From Aptenodytes patagonicus (Eukaryota > Chordata > Aves > Sphenisciformes > Spheniscidae): 64,000 bases of DNA. Below are positions 1 to 17,215 of this stretch, in pieces. The stretch covers positions 76,228,017-76,292,016 of the forward strand of contig NC_134949.1 in assembly GCF_965638725.1 (NCBI RefSeq), written 5' to 3'. A program made the position numbers and the translations under genes. The notes beneath the pieces are model-generated. The model did not search any database. It worked only from the letters and a program-made list of their open reading frames with translations, and was not told the DNA's origin. Numbering within the stretch: position 1 is the stretch's first letter; each line of letters starts with the position of its first letter.

Positions 1-5413
<5,413 letters not shown>

Positions 5414-5569
5414 CTCATGATTCCAGCAACAGAAGAACAGCATGTTGTATGCAAATATGGGCTCTACCCACTATACATCTCCATAGTTAACATTTAATGC
5501 TCTTCCAGACTGAGCTTTGTCCACAATAGCTAAACTTATGCTTGCTGTAACGCACAGACCTTATGAACA

Positions 5570-5575
5570 AATAAA
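5570..5575 (+). terminator. LDHB polyadenylation signal AATAAA
   Basis: A canonical AATAAA lies 157 bp after the LDHB stop codon. Cleavage would be expected about 10-30 bp further on, near 5590-5605, followed by a T/G-rich stretch (TTGTTGTCCTAGTG) that could serve as the downstream element. This marks the likely end of LDHB transcription. Confidence 0.85.
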
Positions 5576-5599
5576 GCAACTTTCATGCATATTGTTGTC

Positions 5600-8500
5600 C
5601 TAGTGATTTATTTTCAGTACTTAAATTATCTAGCTTACTCTGGCATTCTCCTTTAATGTTTGTTACAGACTACATAGAAGTGTAGACATCCATGTCCTTT
5701 CAAAAGGTTAGAAACAATGTAGTAATCACCAGTGGTGGGATTTCACTAATACAACCTTACTGGAAGCCTTTTCTGTATGATTTAGTTTCAATCCAGAGGC
5801 TGACTAAGTGCAGTTCATTCCTAGACTTGTTTCTGATACAGTACTTCTTATTTTTTTTTTACTGATGGGTAGAGGAAATGGAATAGGGATTTGCCCCTGG
5901 GCCATCTGCCAAAAATACGCCAACATGAAGATTCTGTATGCCACTGGCCTAGAAAAAGGGTCATGTAGATCCTTTTCTCTTCTGGAGTCAATTCTTGCCT
6001 GTTATTGGTATCTAGTTTTCATAATGTTTAGAACAAACAAGATTCTCTTCTATTTGATTACCAAAATCCAAGGGTTTTTTTTTAGAGTTAGACTGGAGTC
6101 CCATAGTAATCTTGTTTACAGAACAAGTCAAATTGGGCCTTAATCTCTAAATTTCAGCATGATTGTTTCATAAGTGCTTATACTTGGGGGGGGGAACAGA
6201 TTTTTAAAAAAAAAAATCCCAAAGTTTTATTTCTTAATCACTTACAATTATGGAGTAGATATTAACCATAAAATAGCCAGTACTTGCTTGACATGCCTAG
6301 AACTGCTCAACCTAAATGTCCAGGGGACAAACAGTATCAAATCCATCTATCTTGTATCATAATTCAGGGGCCTGCAAGTCTTGTTTCATAACAAATGGTC
6401 TGAGACTACGTTGGAGCAATTAAGAGGCCTTTTCTAGCTCTGTTAAAATGCTTTGAGTAGTGGACTAAAACACTTTCACAAACAAGTAGCTTAATTCTTG
6501 TAGCTCTCTTTAAAAGAAAAGATCATGCAAATCCTGTCATATTGGAAGATAACTGCTATCCTGTGATTTAGTAAGTATCAGTAGTTACCAAAATATGTAT
6601 GGGATGCTGGTGACAGCATTATTTGCAAAGGGTATGCCAGCGAGACCTTAGGAGATGTCTTATTCTCTGTCGCAGTCTAAATGCCAAGACTTCTTTACTG
6701 ATAGGAGAGGAAAAATGATAGTCTCTGCTTTCGTAAGTCAGTGTGGAGATCTTATTGGAAGGCTTTCCACACCTGGATAGATTAGCCTAAGTTCCTATTA
6801 AGAACTATTCATCATCAACTGTCATGAGGTAAATGGCATAAGCTGCTGCTGTTTGCAGGATGTACCCATTAGCAGTTTTCACCTGAGCACACTTAGCTGG
6901 CTACCTTGCACAGTTCCTTGCTTTGTTCTTACTATGTTCTCAGTTAATGAAATAATTCAAAGCTATGTTGTGGGACATTATCTTGCAGGATTCTTGAGAC
7001 TGATGTGCATGAAGAGGCATCAGTTGTCTTAGAGGGCAGGGAGTGGGCCCTTTTCCCTTCTGAGAGTGAATCTTGATTTTTAAAGATCACTCAGCTACAA
7101 TAAAACTGGGGTTTGTGCCCGATTGCATCCGTGTGCATTTCTCACCCATTAAAGTGTAGGGTCATACCTTGTTCTGTGGTCAACAAACTGAGACCCGAAG
7201 TAGGCTGGGATGTCTTGAAAGGATCATGGTAATCGGTGCCAGAGCTGGGAAGCTACTATCACCTTGTGTCTGTCAACTACTCCTTCAATCCCCTCTGAGT
7301 CCACAGAGGTTTTTTTTGTTAGTGATCATAGACTCAACAGCAGCACAAGATCTTTTTGCCTAGACATTAAGCAACCAGAAACAATCACTACTACAAAAAA
7401 GTGTGGTCTGTTACAGAAAAAGAGTGGATACAGCTGAAGCAGGGAACTGAAGGACTGAGGAAAGCACATTGGTTTGCATGATGAGCGCTTTTCTTAGCGC
7501 ATCAGCAGCCTCGCTGTACCAACTACTTTTGGGGAGATGATGTCATAAAGGAAAATTCTAAGAAATTTGAACAACAATGAAGTGGCCTTGTGGGTGTTAT
7601 GGGGGATTGGTTCAAAATTGTTAAATAGGAATGAGTATCTCAGGCTAGGGGATTTCAAGATTTTATAAATAGGCTCTTCAGATTGTATTTTGCATTCACT
7701 GATGTTTGTAAGCCCTGTACAAGTACATCAATTATATTGGGAGTCTTATGCAATCTTTTATCTTCATTGCAGTCGCGTGGCTGTAGAACAGCTTCCCTAT
7801 GTATGCTTATACAACATCAGCCTATCACTTTCTGTTGCTTGGAGTCTATCCATAATATAGTCTTATATCAACCATATAAATTCCTTAATAACTGTATTGC
7901 CATAGTACTTTATCTCTAAAAGATATCCGTGGGTGTTTTTCTGAACATAATAGACTCATGTTTATCTTGCATATGCTTTGTTTGTACAGCCCATTGATAT
8001 ATGAACTTTGTTCTTGCTTAGCCCATGAAAGGCAATACAGGTTTTTAATCACATTCCTACATGTCAAGAGATGCCTTTGTCACTCCTTAGTCTAACAGAA
8101 AACATTGTGGTGCTGTTGGACAGAGTAGTACAGCCAGTAAGAAGCAGCACAGCAGAACACTTCAGAAAGCACTGAGGACAACTTGCTCGACTCACATGAG
8201 GTAAGACCAGTAATGTTATTTTAATTGCTGTAAGGACCTAGACCCCCTTGCATTTGCAAGTACGTAGATACAGGCTACAGAATAGAAAGTCGGTCTGACT
8301 ACCCTGCAAATGTCAGACAAGCGACAAGCAGATACTGACAGACAACAGAGAGAGGAGGGATACTACTGGCATAGTTGTGCCAGAGGACCGGAACTCAGTC
8401 CTCTGAGTTACACTCAGCCTTGGATATATGGTATTACCACTGTATTTGTATTACAGCTTTCCGAAGGAATGTATGTGAAGGAGAGAGAGCTTGAGTTTTC

Positions 8501-11500
8501 CACTTGCACTTCCAGAACATTGAGATAAATGAGTAGCATCCTTTGCTTTTTTGTCAGTCTGCATAGGAACTGTGTGCAAGCTTAGTAGAACAACAGTGCT
8601 GTTAGTGGTAATCATCCATCATCCAAGCAAGAGATAGGCTTGTTCTGAGCTCAGATGTAGTGTTAAATCAGCTGCTCTTTTAGTAGTCAAAGGACAAAAA
8701 TGGGGCAGGGAATTGAAGGCAGGTTTAAACAGTGAAATAGTGCTAAAAAGAACATGTAGGTGTAGAGCGATGGAAATGTTTTATATATGCATTTTGCTAG
8801 ACTAGTAGTGCTTGTATGACTTTCATACCAGCTAACTTAGAACTGTGTTTTGTAATAAATAGGTGACTTGTGTCTTACGATCCTCACAGAGTTCCTGTTA
8901 CCATTGTGTTTACGCACTTCATGTCAGTCTTGTGCTGCAAAGAAATGCTGTTTTCCCCAATTTACAGATATTATCCTGATTTATTAAGCCACAAATTCTC
9001 AGTGGAATGTAGATGCTGAATTCTCACTGATGTCAGTGTGACCAGGAGCCCAAAAACATTTAAGAGTCAGATCCTTATATTGTGCTCCAGACTGACACAA
9101 TGCCACAGTGTAATGGCCTCTCAGGGCAATGTCTAATTTGGGGCATTTCTTCTATGAACAGTTCTCCTCTAATGCATGTCTGTGAATCCAGCCTTATGTA
9201 AGGCAAAACTTTCAAAGCTTTTCAGAGAGTACAGTAGCCAGGGTCTTCCTAAAATCCACACCAATCACTGTGATGTACTACGTTTTTATAAACGGTTCCT
9301 GAGATACCATTGCTGTGTGAGTCATTATTCTGTGCAAGCAAAGGAGTCGTGCAAATAATTAACTTAGATTGGTCTATTGGAGAGGTCAGACTCAGGAGGG
9401 CTGGATTTGCTCAGTGTCTGAAATGAATAATTTACCTGCAAACATAAGCAACAAAGCAGTCTGGCCCAGGCAGTGGCTATGCAAAGTAAGATTTTGGAGT
9501 AAATATTTTCTCCCTTATGCTCTCCTCTTTAATAGCTCTTCAACATTATTTAGACATGTTTACACATTCAATATCTGAGGTAAAAAGTCCAGAAAATTTG
9601 TCAAAATAGCATGAAGGTGGATTCCTACCAGCATTGATTTCTGGAAGGGAATATTCATAATTCTTGCTCTGTGAGATGTGCTAAATGAAAATACAAAGGA
9701 AAGAAAAAAGATATTTTGCTTGAGATACAGTTTTCTCTGTGCTGCTAATTCTGTATTTCAGACAATAAGACAGAAATGCAATGATTTCCAAAGTCTCTGT
9801 TCATTCAGCAGTCTCCACCAGTAGTAGATACTGGAATACTCTCCCAGTATCACTGGGAATCAGGCATGATTACCATGTCTAAGAATCACATCAAACTCAT
9901 TTTCCTACCCACATATGACAACAGAGTAGTCCCTGATACTTTAAGACTGAAGATCAGTCTGGAAGAGTATTTGTTGACCTTCTGTTCGTTTTACTGAGTT
10001 TGTTTTTGCCGTAGCAAATTGTTGTGCAGTAGAAGGAAATAAATATTTTTTAAATGACTTCTGTACTAGGGTGATTCTGAATACTGCAGTTTTTGGGGTT
10101 TTTTTTGAAAGATAAAAGTCAGAAGAAGAATAAACAGAAACATCTCTTTCGACATACTTCAGGGGCATTCAAAGTCAGTAGAGCCGTTCTCAAACAGACA
10201 GAAAAGAAGTTAAGACCACAGTCACCTTAGATCAAGTGCCTATATTCCACTGAGTAGGATATATGCTTAAGTGGTTTGTTGATCATGGGATAACCTGTTT
10301 TTTAAGTCCTTACTATACTGAAAGATCCTTACTATACTTACATAGCAGAATGAATGGAAATGCCTCTTTCAGCACTACACCTGTGAGTTTGCAGCATAGT
10401 CTTTCAAAGCATAGAAACCTTTGTTTGCAGCCAGAGAGGTAAAATGATGCAGTCCTGGCTACTTGAGGAGATGCAGATAAGCTCTGGGAAGCTGAGCTGC
10501 CAGCCCTGATAACAATTCCTCCAAGGTCACACAAGATAAGAGAGATGTACTAAGAATTCATACCTAGCCTGAGCTTTTTAACATTTCTAACAAAAAAATC
10601 CCAAACCTAAAAGAGTCCCCTTTGATGAGGCAGAAAGGAAGAACAATTATTATGAGAAAAGGAATCACGAGAAAAAGGGAAACTCCCAGAGTATTAGGCA
10701 AGTGAGGCTTCAGGTCTCTCTGTAATTACCACTTGCAGTTAAGGAGAAAATACCACAAGTTACACCAACACACTGACAAATCCCCATGCTAAATACGACA
10801 CAAACACTGTGCTGACCATAGAAAACAAATAAATATCAAAGCAAATATGTGTGTGTATATCTATGAAAGTGTTTGTGAGTGTCTTTGTACATGCGTCTGA
10901 ATTATAGGTGGGGGTATGGCACTGTACAGTAGAAAAGATAGGCAAAACAGTGTATTAGTCTTGCATTTTACGTTTACAAGTTACAGCCACATCAGACATC
11001 ACACAGAAAATCTTGGTGTTTCTCAGAAATTGTGTTTGCATGTGCCTGTGCATTTATTTCCCAAAAGAATTAGTGGGGTTTTTTCAGTCTCTAATGCCTA
11101 GTGCCTGGCTGAAGATACAGAAGGGGAGACTGCTCTCTCAGAGAATGTGGGCTGTATGTCCGCCCTTTGTGAAGAGATCACTTCAGGTGCCTGGGGTGAG
11201 GTGACTTAAAAATGGGAACGTTCCCAAATCTCTACTCACATGGGAAAATGGCATAAATAATTTGTAGTGGAGCTTTTATGCATTTAACAGTCCTGTTCCT
11301 CAGAGGGATACTTGGTCATCACAGCATTTATTTTAAACTTTAAATAGGATGGTAACATTCTGATGCTTATCCAAGTTGCAGGATCCAGCTTAGTGGCCAA
11401 GCTACCCTGGCATCCTTTTCCAAAACCAGGTCCAAAAGGATTAACATTAAACTTGGCCCTGGCAAATTGGTATCTGCAGGATGGCTAACTCTCATTCTCA

Positions 11501-13886
11501 CTCTCCTGGATGAAGCAGCAGAGGCCACAATGCTCTGCAGAGCTGGGAACGTCAGCCTCTCAGACCACCTGATATGAATGTCTTTTGGTTGGTGTGTCAT
11601 GGAGTCCACGCACTCCATGCCTATTTGGGACAAAACATATACCAGATGTCACTGAGAAAAGTCCATTGTGTCACATCACTCCCCAAAACTTAAAATATTT
11701 CATAGCCTCTTCTCCCTACTGGCCATTTCACAGGGTCACTGTACAGCCGTCTTGTAACTGGAAGGAACAATTCTCCACTCGTGTGAGATTTGGAGCATTT
11801 TTTGGACTTGCACAGAGTAGGGGTGAAGGCCGTCGCTTCACAGCTGGAATGATCTGAACTTGCTGAGTTCAGGCAGGCAATTAGGGCTGGCCCTAAAGCA
11901 TTTCTGAAAAACTCCCCAATCTTCCCTAAACTCTGCAATGACCCTAAATGACCAATGTGCTGGAAAATGAGCTACTCTCTCTGCAAACAGCTTTGTCCTC
12001 CAGCAGCTTTCTGGTATGCTGCTAACAATGCCAGGGAACCCTCAGCTGACCGCTCAGGCAGCCTCACTTCTCATGACATTTGCACAGCAAAGCTAGCAGC
12101 TCAGAAGAGTCCACGCAGTAAACAGGTAAATGGCAGCAAAAAGGAACAGCCTAGCTGATGGGGTCTGATTCCCCGACAGCTAAGGCCCTTATGATTAGTC
12201 CTAAAGATGGCAGCCACTGCAAAAAGAGCGGTCAGCAACACTCCTAGGAGTTCGTATGCTGTTCTGAAGCATGAATTCCTTTTACTTTCATAGCTGTTCT
12301 GCTGTGGTAGGAAAATAAAATTGTTTAGCTATCTGTCATGCCACGCAACTGCTATTATCCTCTCATCAGTAATTACAGTTTTGAACAGGCAGTTTTCTCT
12401 GTAAAACTAAATTACTCCTTTCATGGCAGCCTAAATGCCATGAAGACCTGGATATTGTTGATTACTATTTTAACAGATATATACAAAATAGTTTGTAGTG
12501 CTGATATAAACTGATGTCTATCAGTCTGTGGCTTTAAGGGGCTTATAAGCATATACAATTATCCTTAATATGTTTGGGATTCAGAGTAGAGAATTACAAT
12601 TCTCTACCAGTTTGGGAGTATCCTCAGCCAGGAATTTCTCAACAACCATTTACCCCAGAATGCAGGGGTCTGAGGCAGAGTTTGAGGCTCAAGTCTTTTA
12701 CCAAGGTTAGAGTACTTAATAATACATGATCTTCTAGCCTACAGTATTAGGAAAGCGAGATCAGGCTGATAAACACTTATGATCCCTCAAAATATCTGAA
12801 AAATCAACTAATTGGTAGGGGGGTATACCTCCCCACCAACAGATTTTTCTGGAGTTCCCTTGGGTAAGCAATTTGCCATGCATATTGAATGGAGCAAAAT
12901 CAGAGCTATGTCTCAGCTAGAGAAAGAGAGAAGGGTAGCTGAGCTAACGGACGTGTGTCCCCCACCTCCTCAGAACAGGTCCTGATTTTATCAGCTACTA
13001 GGACTTGGATGTAAAGCTCCCAGAATTTTTTCTCAGACACTGTTCCAATAAATTTGACTAGAATTTGACCATACGCTGAGTGCCAAATGCTTTAAGGGTA
13101 ACTGAAGAACCTCAACATCTTAGTCTTACCCGTCCATCCATCATAAGCCAGCTCTCCCATTGGGTTTCAGACCACATGACAGCTTGGCAGCTGGCCAGCA
13201 GAGCTAAGATGCCTGATCATAAAGCCTCTTTAAAAAAGGAGGAAGATGCTGGTGAACAATTTAGACACATCACTTAGGCAGGTTTGCTTTATTATTCTAA
13301 TTTTCTCTACCATTTTGGGATTTATAATGAGGTTACTAGATTCTGAAGCAAAATATAGTAAGACTTTACCCTTTTCTCTTTAGAAGGGTTAAAAACAAGT
13401 GCAGCTGACATCTTACTGTGGTTGTATAACACAAAACTAAATCACAGAAAATAGACATTTCTACCTTAAAATTCTGGAATTTTTTTTTTTTAAATTAAGT
13501 AAAAATCTGAGGTTTTTTTCTAAACTATTTCTAGGGACGTTCATCAGTCCACCTAAATTGCAAAGGTAATAAACAGTGAGGCCTTCCAGTGGGGTCAAAA
13601 AGACACCTACATCACATGGAGATCAAAGGAACACCTTTAAAAGCTAGGTAACTGAAGACAGCAAATACCACAATGAAGTTCAAAAGGAAAAAAGAAAGAA
13701 GGGAACAAAAGCCTGGGGTGAAGAGAAAAAAAAAAAGAAATGTAATGCTATCATACTGCTTTTTTTAAGTCAACAGCATCCTCAGTAAACAAATGTCTGT
13801 AACATGTCCCTTTAGAAGAGTGGATATTACTTGTAGGGGTACAAAATAAAGCTCAGCCTCTATCTCTAAGTTCCTTCATAAGGGTT
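5600..13886. other. Intergenic region after LDHB
   Basis: About 8.3 kb of AT-rich DNA between the LDHB poly(A) site and the first solo LTR. The open frames are all about 110 codons or shorter, look random in composition, and lack recognisable motifs. There are short homopolymer runs and a small GT-rich patch near 10848-10860. I recognise no gene, tRNA or intact mobile element here. Old, diverged repeats could be present and would need a repeat library to see. Confidence 0.7.
13882..13886 (+). repeat. Target-site duplication, left copy (GGGTT)
   Basis: GGGTT directly abuts the TG end of the LTR and is repeated exactly at 14479-14483 after its CA end. Confidence 0.9.
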
Positions 13887-14478
13887 TGTCCTGGTTTCAG
13901 CAGGGATAGAGTTAATTTTCTTCCTCATAGCTGGTACAGTGCTGTGTTATGGATTTAGGGTGAAAACAAAGTTGATAACACACCGATGTTTTAGTTGTTG
14001 CTAGGTAATGCTTACACTAGCCAAGGACTTTTTAGTTTTCCATGCTCTACCGACTGAGAAGGCTGGAGGTGCACAAGAAGCTGGGAGGGGGCACAGCCAG
14101 GACAGCTGACCCAAACTGCCCAAAGGGATATTCCATACCATGTGACGTCATGCTCAGTATATAAAGCTGGGGGAAGAAGAAGGAAGAGGGGGACGTTCGG
14201 AGCAATGGCGTTTGTCTTCCCAAGTAACCGTTATGCGTGATGGAGCCCTGCTTTCCTGGAGGTGGCTGAACACCTGCCTGCCCATGGGAAGTAGTGAAGG
14301 AATTCCTTGTTTTGCTTTGCTTGCGTGCGCAGCTTTTGCTTTACCTATTAAACTGTCTTTATCTCAACCCATGAGTTTTCTCACTTTTACCCTTCCGATT
14401 CTCTCCCCCATCCCACTGGGGGGGAGTGAGCGAGCGGCTGGGTGGTGCTTAGTTGCCAGCTGAGGTTAAACCACGACA
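13887..14478 (+). mobile_element. Solo LTR of an ERVL-like endogenous retrovirus, between LDHB and GYS2
   Basis: A 592-bp element begins TGTCCTGGTTTC and ends GGTTAAACCACGACA, the TG...CA ends of an LTR. It is flanked by an exact 5-bp target-site duplication GGGTT (13882-13886 and 14479-14483). The same family recurs at 57781-58333. Inside are a perfect CRE (TGACGTCA, 14143-14150), a TATA box (TATATAAA, 14158-14165) and an ATTAAA poly(A) signal (14347-14352). There is no internal viral coding region, so this is a solo LTR left by LTR-LTR recombination. The 5-bp duplication and the sequence resemble class III (ERVL) elements of birds; the family name is from memory. It lies in sense orientation 4.8 kb upstream of the GYS2 start codon. 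Confidence 0.92.
14143..14165 (+). promoter_or_regulatory. CRE plus TATA box of the upstream solo LTR
   Basis: A full palindromic cAMP-response element TGACGTCA (14143-14150) sits 7 bp before TATATAAA (14158-14165). This is the usual layout of an LTR U3 core promoter, and transcription would be expected to start around 14190. Whether it is active today is unknown. Confidence 0.7.
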
Positions 14479-16984
14479 GGGTTGCTCTAGCCTTGGCAGC
14501 CCACACTGCTGAGTACTAAGAGCTCATTTTATTAAGGATACTGTCTTTGCTCTTCTCCTCTCTTCCCGGTGTCTCTCAGCCTGAGGCAAGGGCTTTTCTT
14601 CCAGATGGAGATCCCCCGTTTTGCTGATTGTGTTGTGATTCTGTTTCCACGGGCTTCATAAAACTAAGGTTTGTCATAAACTAGGATTTAGTGAGAGGGA
14701 TAAAACAGCCTTTTGGTTAAAGAAAACAATACAGACACTGGAGAACTCATGTTAATACCATCAGTGCCACCTACTGCTCTATTTCTAAAGTACAATGTGT
14801 ATATATCAGTAATTGCTACAAACCATTGTAGCTTCCTCCTGTAAAATTTGACTCAAGGTGTATGAGCATTTTTAACATCTATGTCTTAATTTTTTTCCCT
14901 ACAGTTAATGTAGGGAAACCTTGAAACCGCAGTTACGTTTACAACAAGCCAGACCTAGACAGTTATCTCATTATAAACTCCCACACACTGAAAGTGTTTC
15001 TTCCCCTAACATGCACTTTCTCACTTGCAGCCAGGGAGGCTGAAGTTGATTTTCCAACAAAAAAGATTGTCTTAAGTGCTTCTTCTGGAGGGACTGTGGT
15101 GTGAAGACAACATCCATGACTCACTTCCTGGTGTGACATACTGAGTTAGTTTTTGCAGAAAACTTCGCTCTACCCAAATAGAAGGAGTTGGATGAAAGCA
15201 TGCAGAGAAGACAACATCCTGGGAGATACCAGTTTCAAAAAGAGTTTTAGGTAGGGCAGAATGCACAGCATTGTCCCTGCATTGCTCTCTCCAGACAACT
15301 GTAGGAAATTTGGGAAAAACAATACACACTTTCTATGGTTTCTCTTCAAAGACCTTGCAGACTCAGCCTTCTTATTGTTCAGTATCCTTGCAAGCGACGT
15401 ATTATTTCACTTCTGTGGGCTGAAAAAGAATTTGGTGGGATGGCAAATGATGTCTGGCAGAATTGAGTCACATTGAATAATGCATTACGAGAGGGCATTT
15501 GTATACTTTGGTGGTAAGACCAATATGGGAACCTAAATAGACCAGACTCAAAACCAGTTTCACCAGTGTCCAGATTTCTGTAAAATACTTTAAGCAACGT
15601 TGTATTTTAAAAACTAGTATTCTGGGTAGTTTTCCATCTTCCCACTTCAGCAGTTGTCCTCTCTGTTTTGCTAAAAAGGAACAAACTGTACAATCATAGT
15701 CACAACCTTACCCTGTCTCTGTGACAAAAACAACACATTGTTCTGGTGTTAGCAGAGTGTCCCTTTCACCACATCACTGCACTTCGCATGAAGGGTAGCT
15801 AGTGACTACCCTTCTGTTCTTTCTGCTCTTGGTGACTGCCCCTCCACTGTGTGTGCTAAGTTTGCCCATTCTTAATGTCAGAATGTAGTTTTTCTCCTGG
15901 AGAGCTCATTTTGCTATAGGTGCACAGCTACAGGCATTATCTTCTTTATGGCAGCAAACACAGATAAATCCCGGTGCATCACACAGATCCCACACTTGAT
16001 CCAGGCAGGCCATAAATGTAATAAATAAGGGCCCTTTGCCCTCTTGCAATTAAGAGCATTTGCAGGGATGAAATTTTTTGAACTGTCTGTTTGATCTAAC
16101 CTTTCCTAGGCACTTCACATGGTTTTCACTCACTAGTAACAAAAAAATCGGGAATCTGGGATGGCACTGTGTGAAAAAAAGCTTCTTTAAGACATACAGA
16201 TTGGATGAAGTGAAATGTACTCAGAATATGAAATAATACTAATGTTCATAGTGCTATTGAGCACTTTTTATCACATCAGAAAGACTTAGAAAACCCCATG
16301 AGTATTATCTCCAACCTGCAAAAGATAAAAACAAAGTACAGAATAGTTACATGAGTTGCCCAGGTTCACACAATGATAGTGTTGCCAGTGCTTGTGAAAT
16401 TATCTGGTGGTATCTGATGATTCTTTCAAACCCATTCTCCGAGGTTTAAGGAGTTATACTGTCTTTTGCCAAATCCAAAAAGTAAAAGAAGCAACCCCTA
16501 ACTACAAAAAAAAGCTGGGAAAATGTGAAGCCTAAGAACCTGAAAACCACAGGTTTATATAACCTCTACACAAAGAGCTTAAAAATTTTATTATTACGAC
16601 TTCATCCCACTGTTACAAAATTATTTGCATGGGTTTTAGGCTTCTGAATGTTTGGGGACGGTGATACGTCAGTAAGCCAGTGCCACCATTTATCTGGCAT
16701 CTCTACTAGCGGTTTGCTTGTCATTCTAGAGAGGTAACTGATACAAGCGGGATGGCTTACATGTCCTGAATGAGGTCCAAAGAACTGTAGAGGACAGCAG
16801 TACCCAGCCAGCAGTGACGATGGGGCCCGCACACCACCTGCAAACCTGCCTGGTTTTCCTCTGGGAAGCTGCAGCTTGCGGTAGTTACTCATAATGAGAG
16901 CAAGCAGGTGTGAGTTCCTTGGGTGGAAATCTCATTTTTGCTAAATAAAAGTTCGTATGTACCGCCTAACACTACAAACAACGC
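14479..16984. other. Intergenic region between LTR and CpG-rich block
   Basis: About 2.5 kb of AT-rich sequence. I see no exon, RNA gene or recognisable repeat in it; its open frames are short and unremarkable. Confidence 0.65.
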
Positions 16985-17215
16985 CACCGACAGCTCCGCT
17001 GGTGAGATACCCCCGTGCCATCTCTGCCCGCCATCACGCCAGCAGCTGCAACGGGCCCAAGGGCCGGGGTGGCCTGACATGGCGGCCGTTAGGCGGCGCC
17101 CGGCGGACAGGATGGCAGCAGAAGGGCCCGGCGCGAGAGTCGGCGGGGCGGGAAGCAGCCCCCAGCCGCTGCACTGGTGGGACTCGGTGGGGCAGATTGT
17201 GGGCTAACCGCCCCT
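16985..17215. promoter_or_regulatory. Orphan CpG-rich block with Sp1- and YY1-like motifs
   Basis: This stretch is strikingly GC-rich against an AT-rich background: fourteen CpG dinucleotides fall within 17041-17160 alone. It contains GGGGCGGG (17145-17152, Sp1/KLF type) and ATGGCGGC (17079-17086, YY1 type); another AAGATGGC lies nearby at 17340-17347. Such blocks normally mark promoters in vertebrates. It is 2.1 kb upstream of the GYS2 ATG and 11.4 kb past the LDHB poly(A) site. A 42-codon Ala/Arg/Gly-rich open frame starts at the YY1-like ATG (17079-17207), but I do not recognise it as a protein. It may be the promoter of a non-coding transcript or a distal GYS2 element. Confidence 0.55.

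Noticed and set aside
5808..6143. 111-codon open frame downstream of LDHB
   Set aside because: It lies in AT-rich intergenic DNA with homopolymer-derived Phe/Leu/Ile runs and no family signature.
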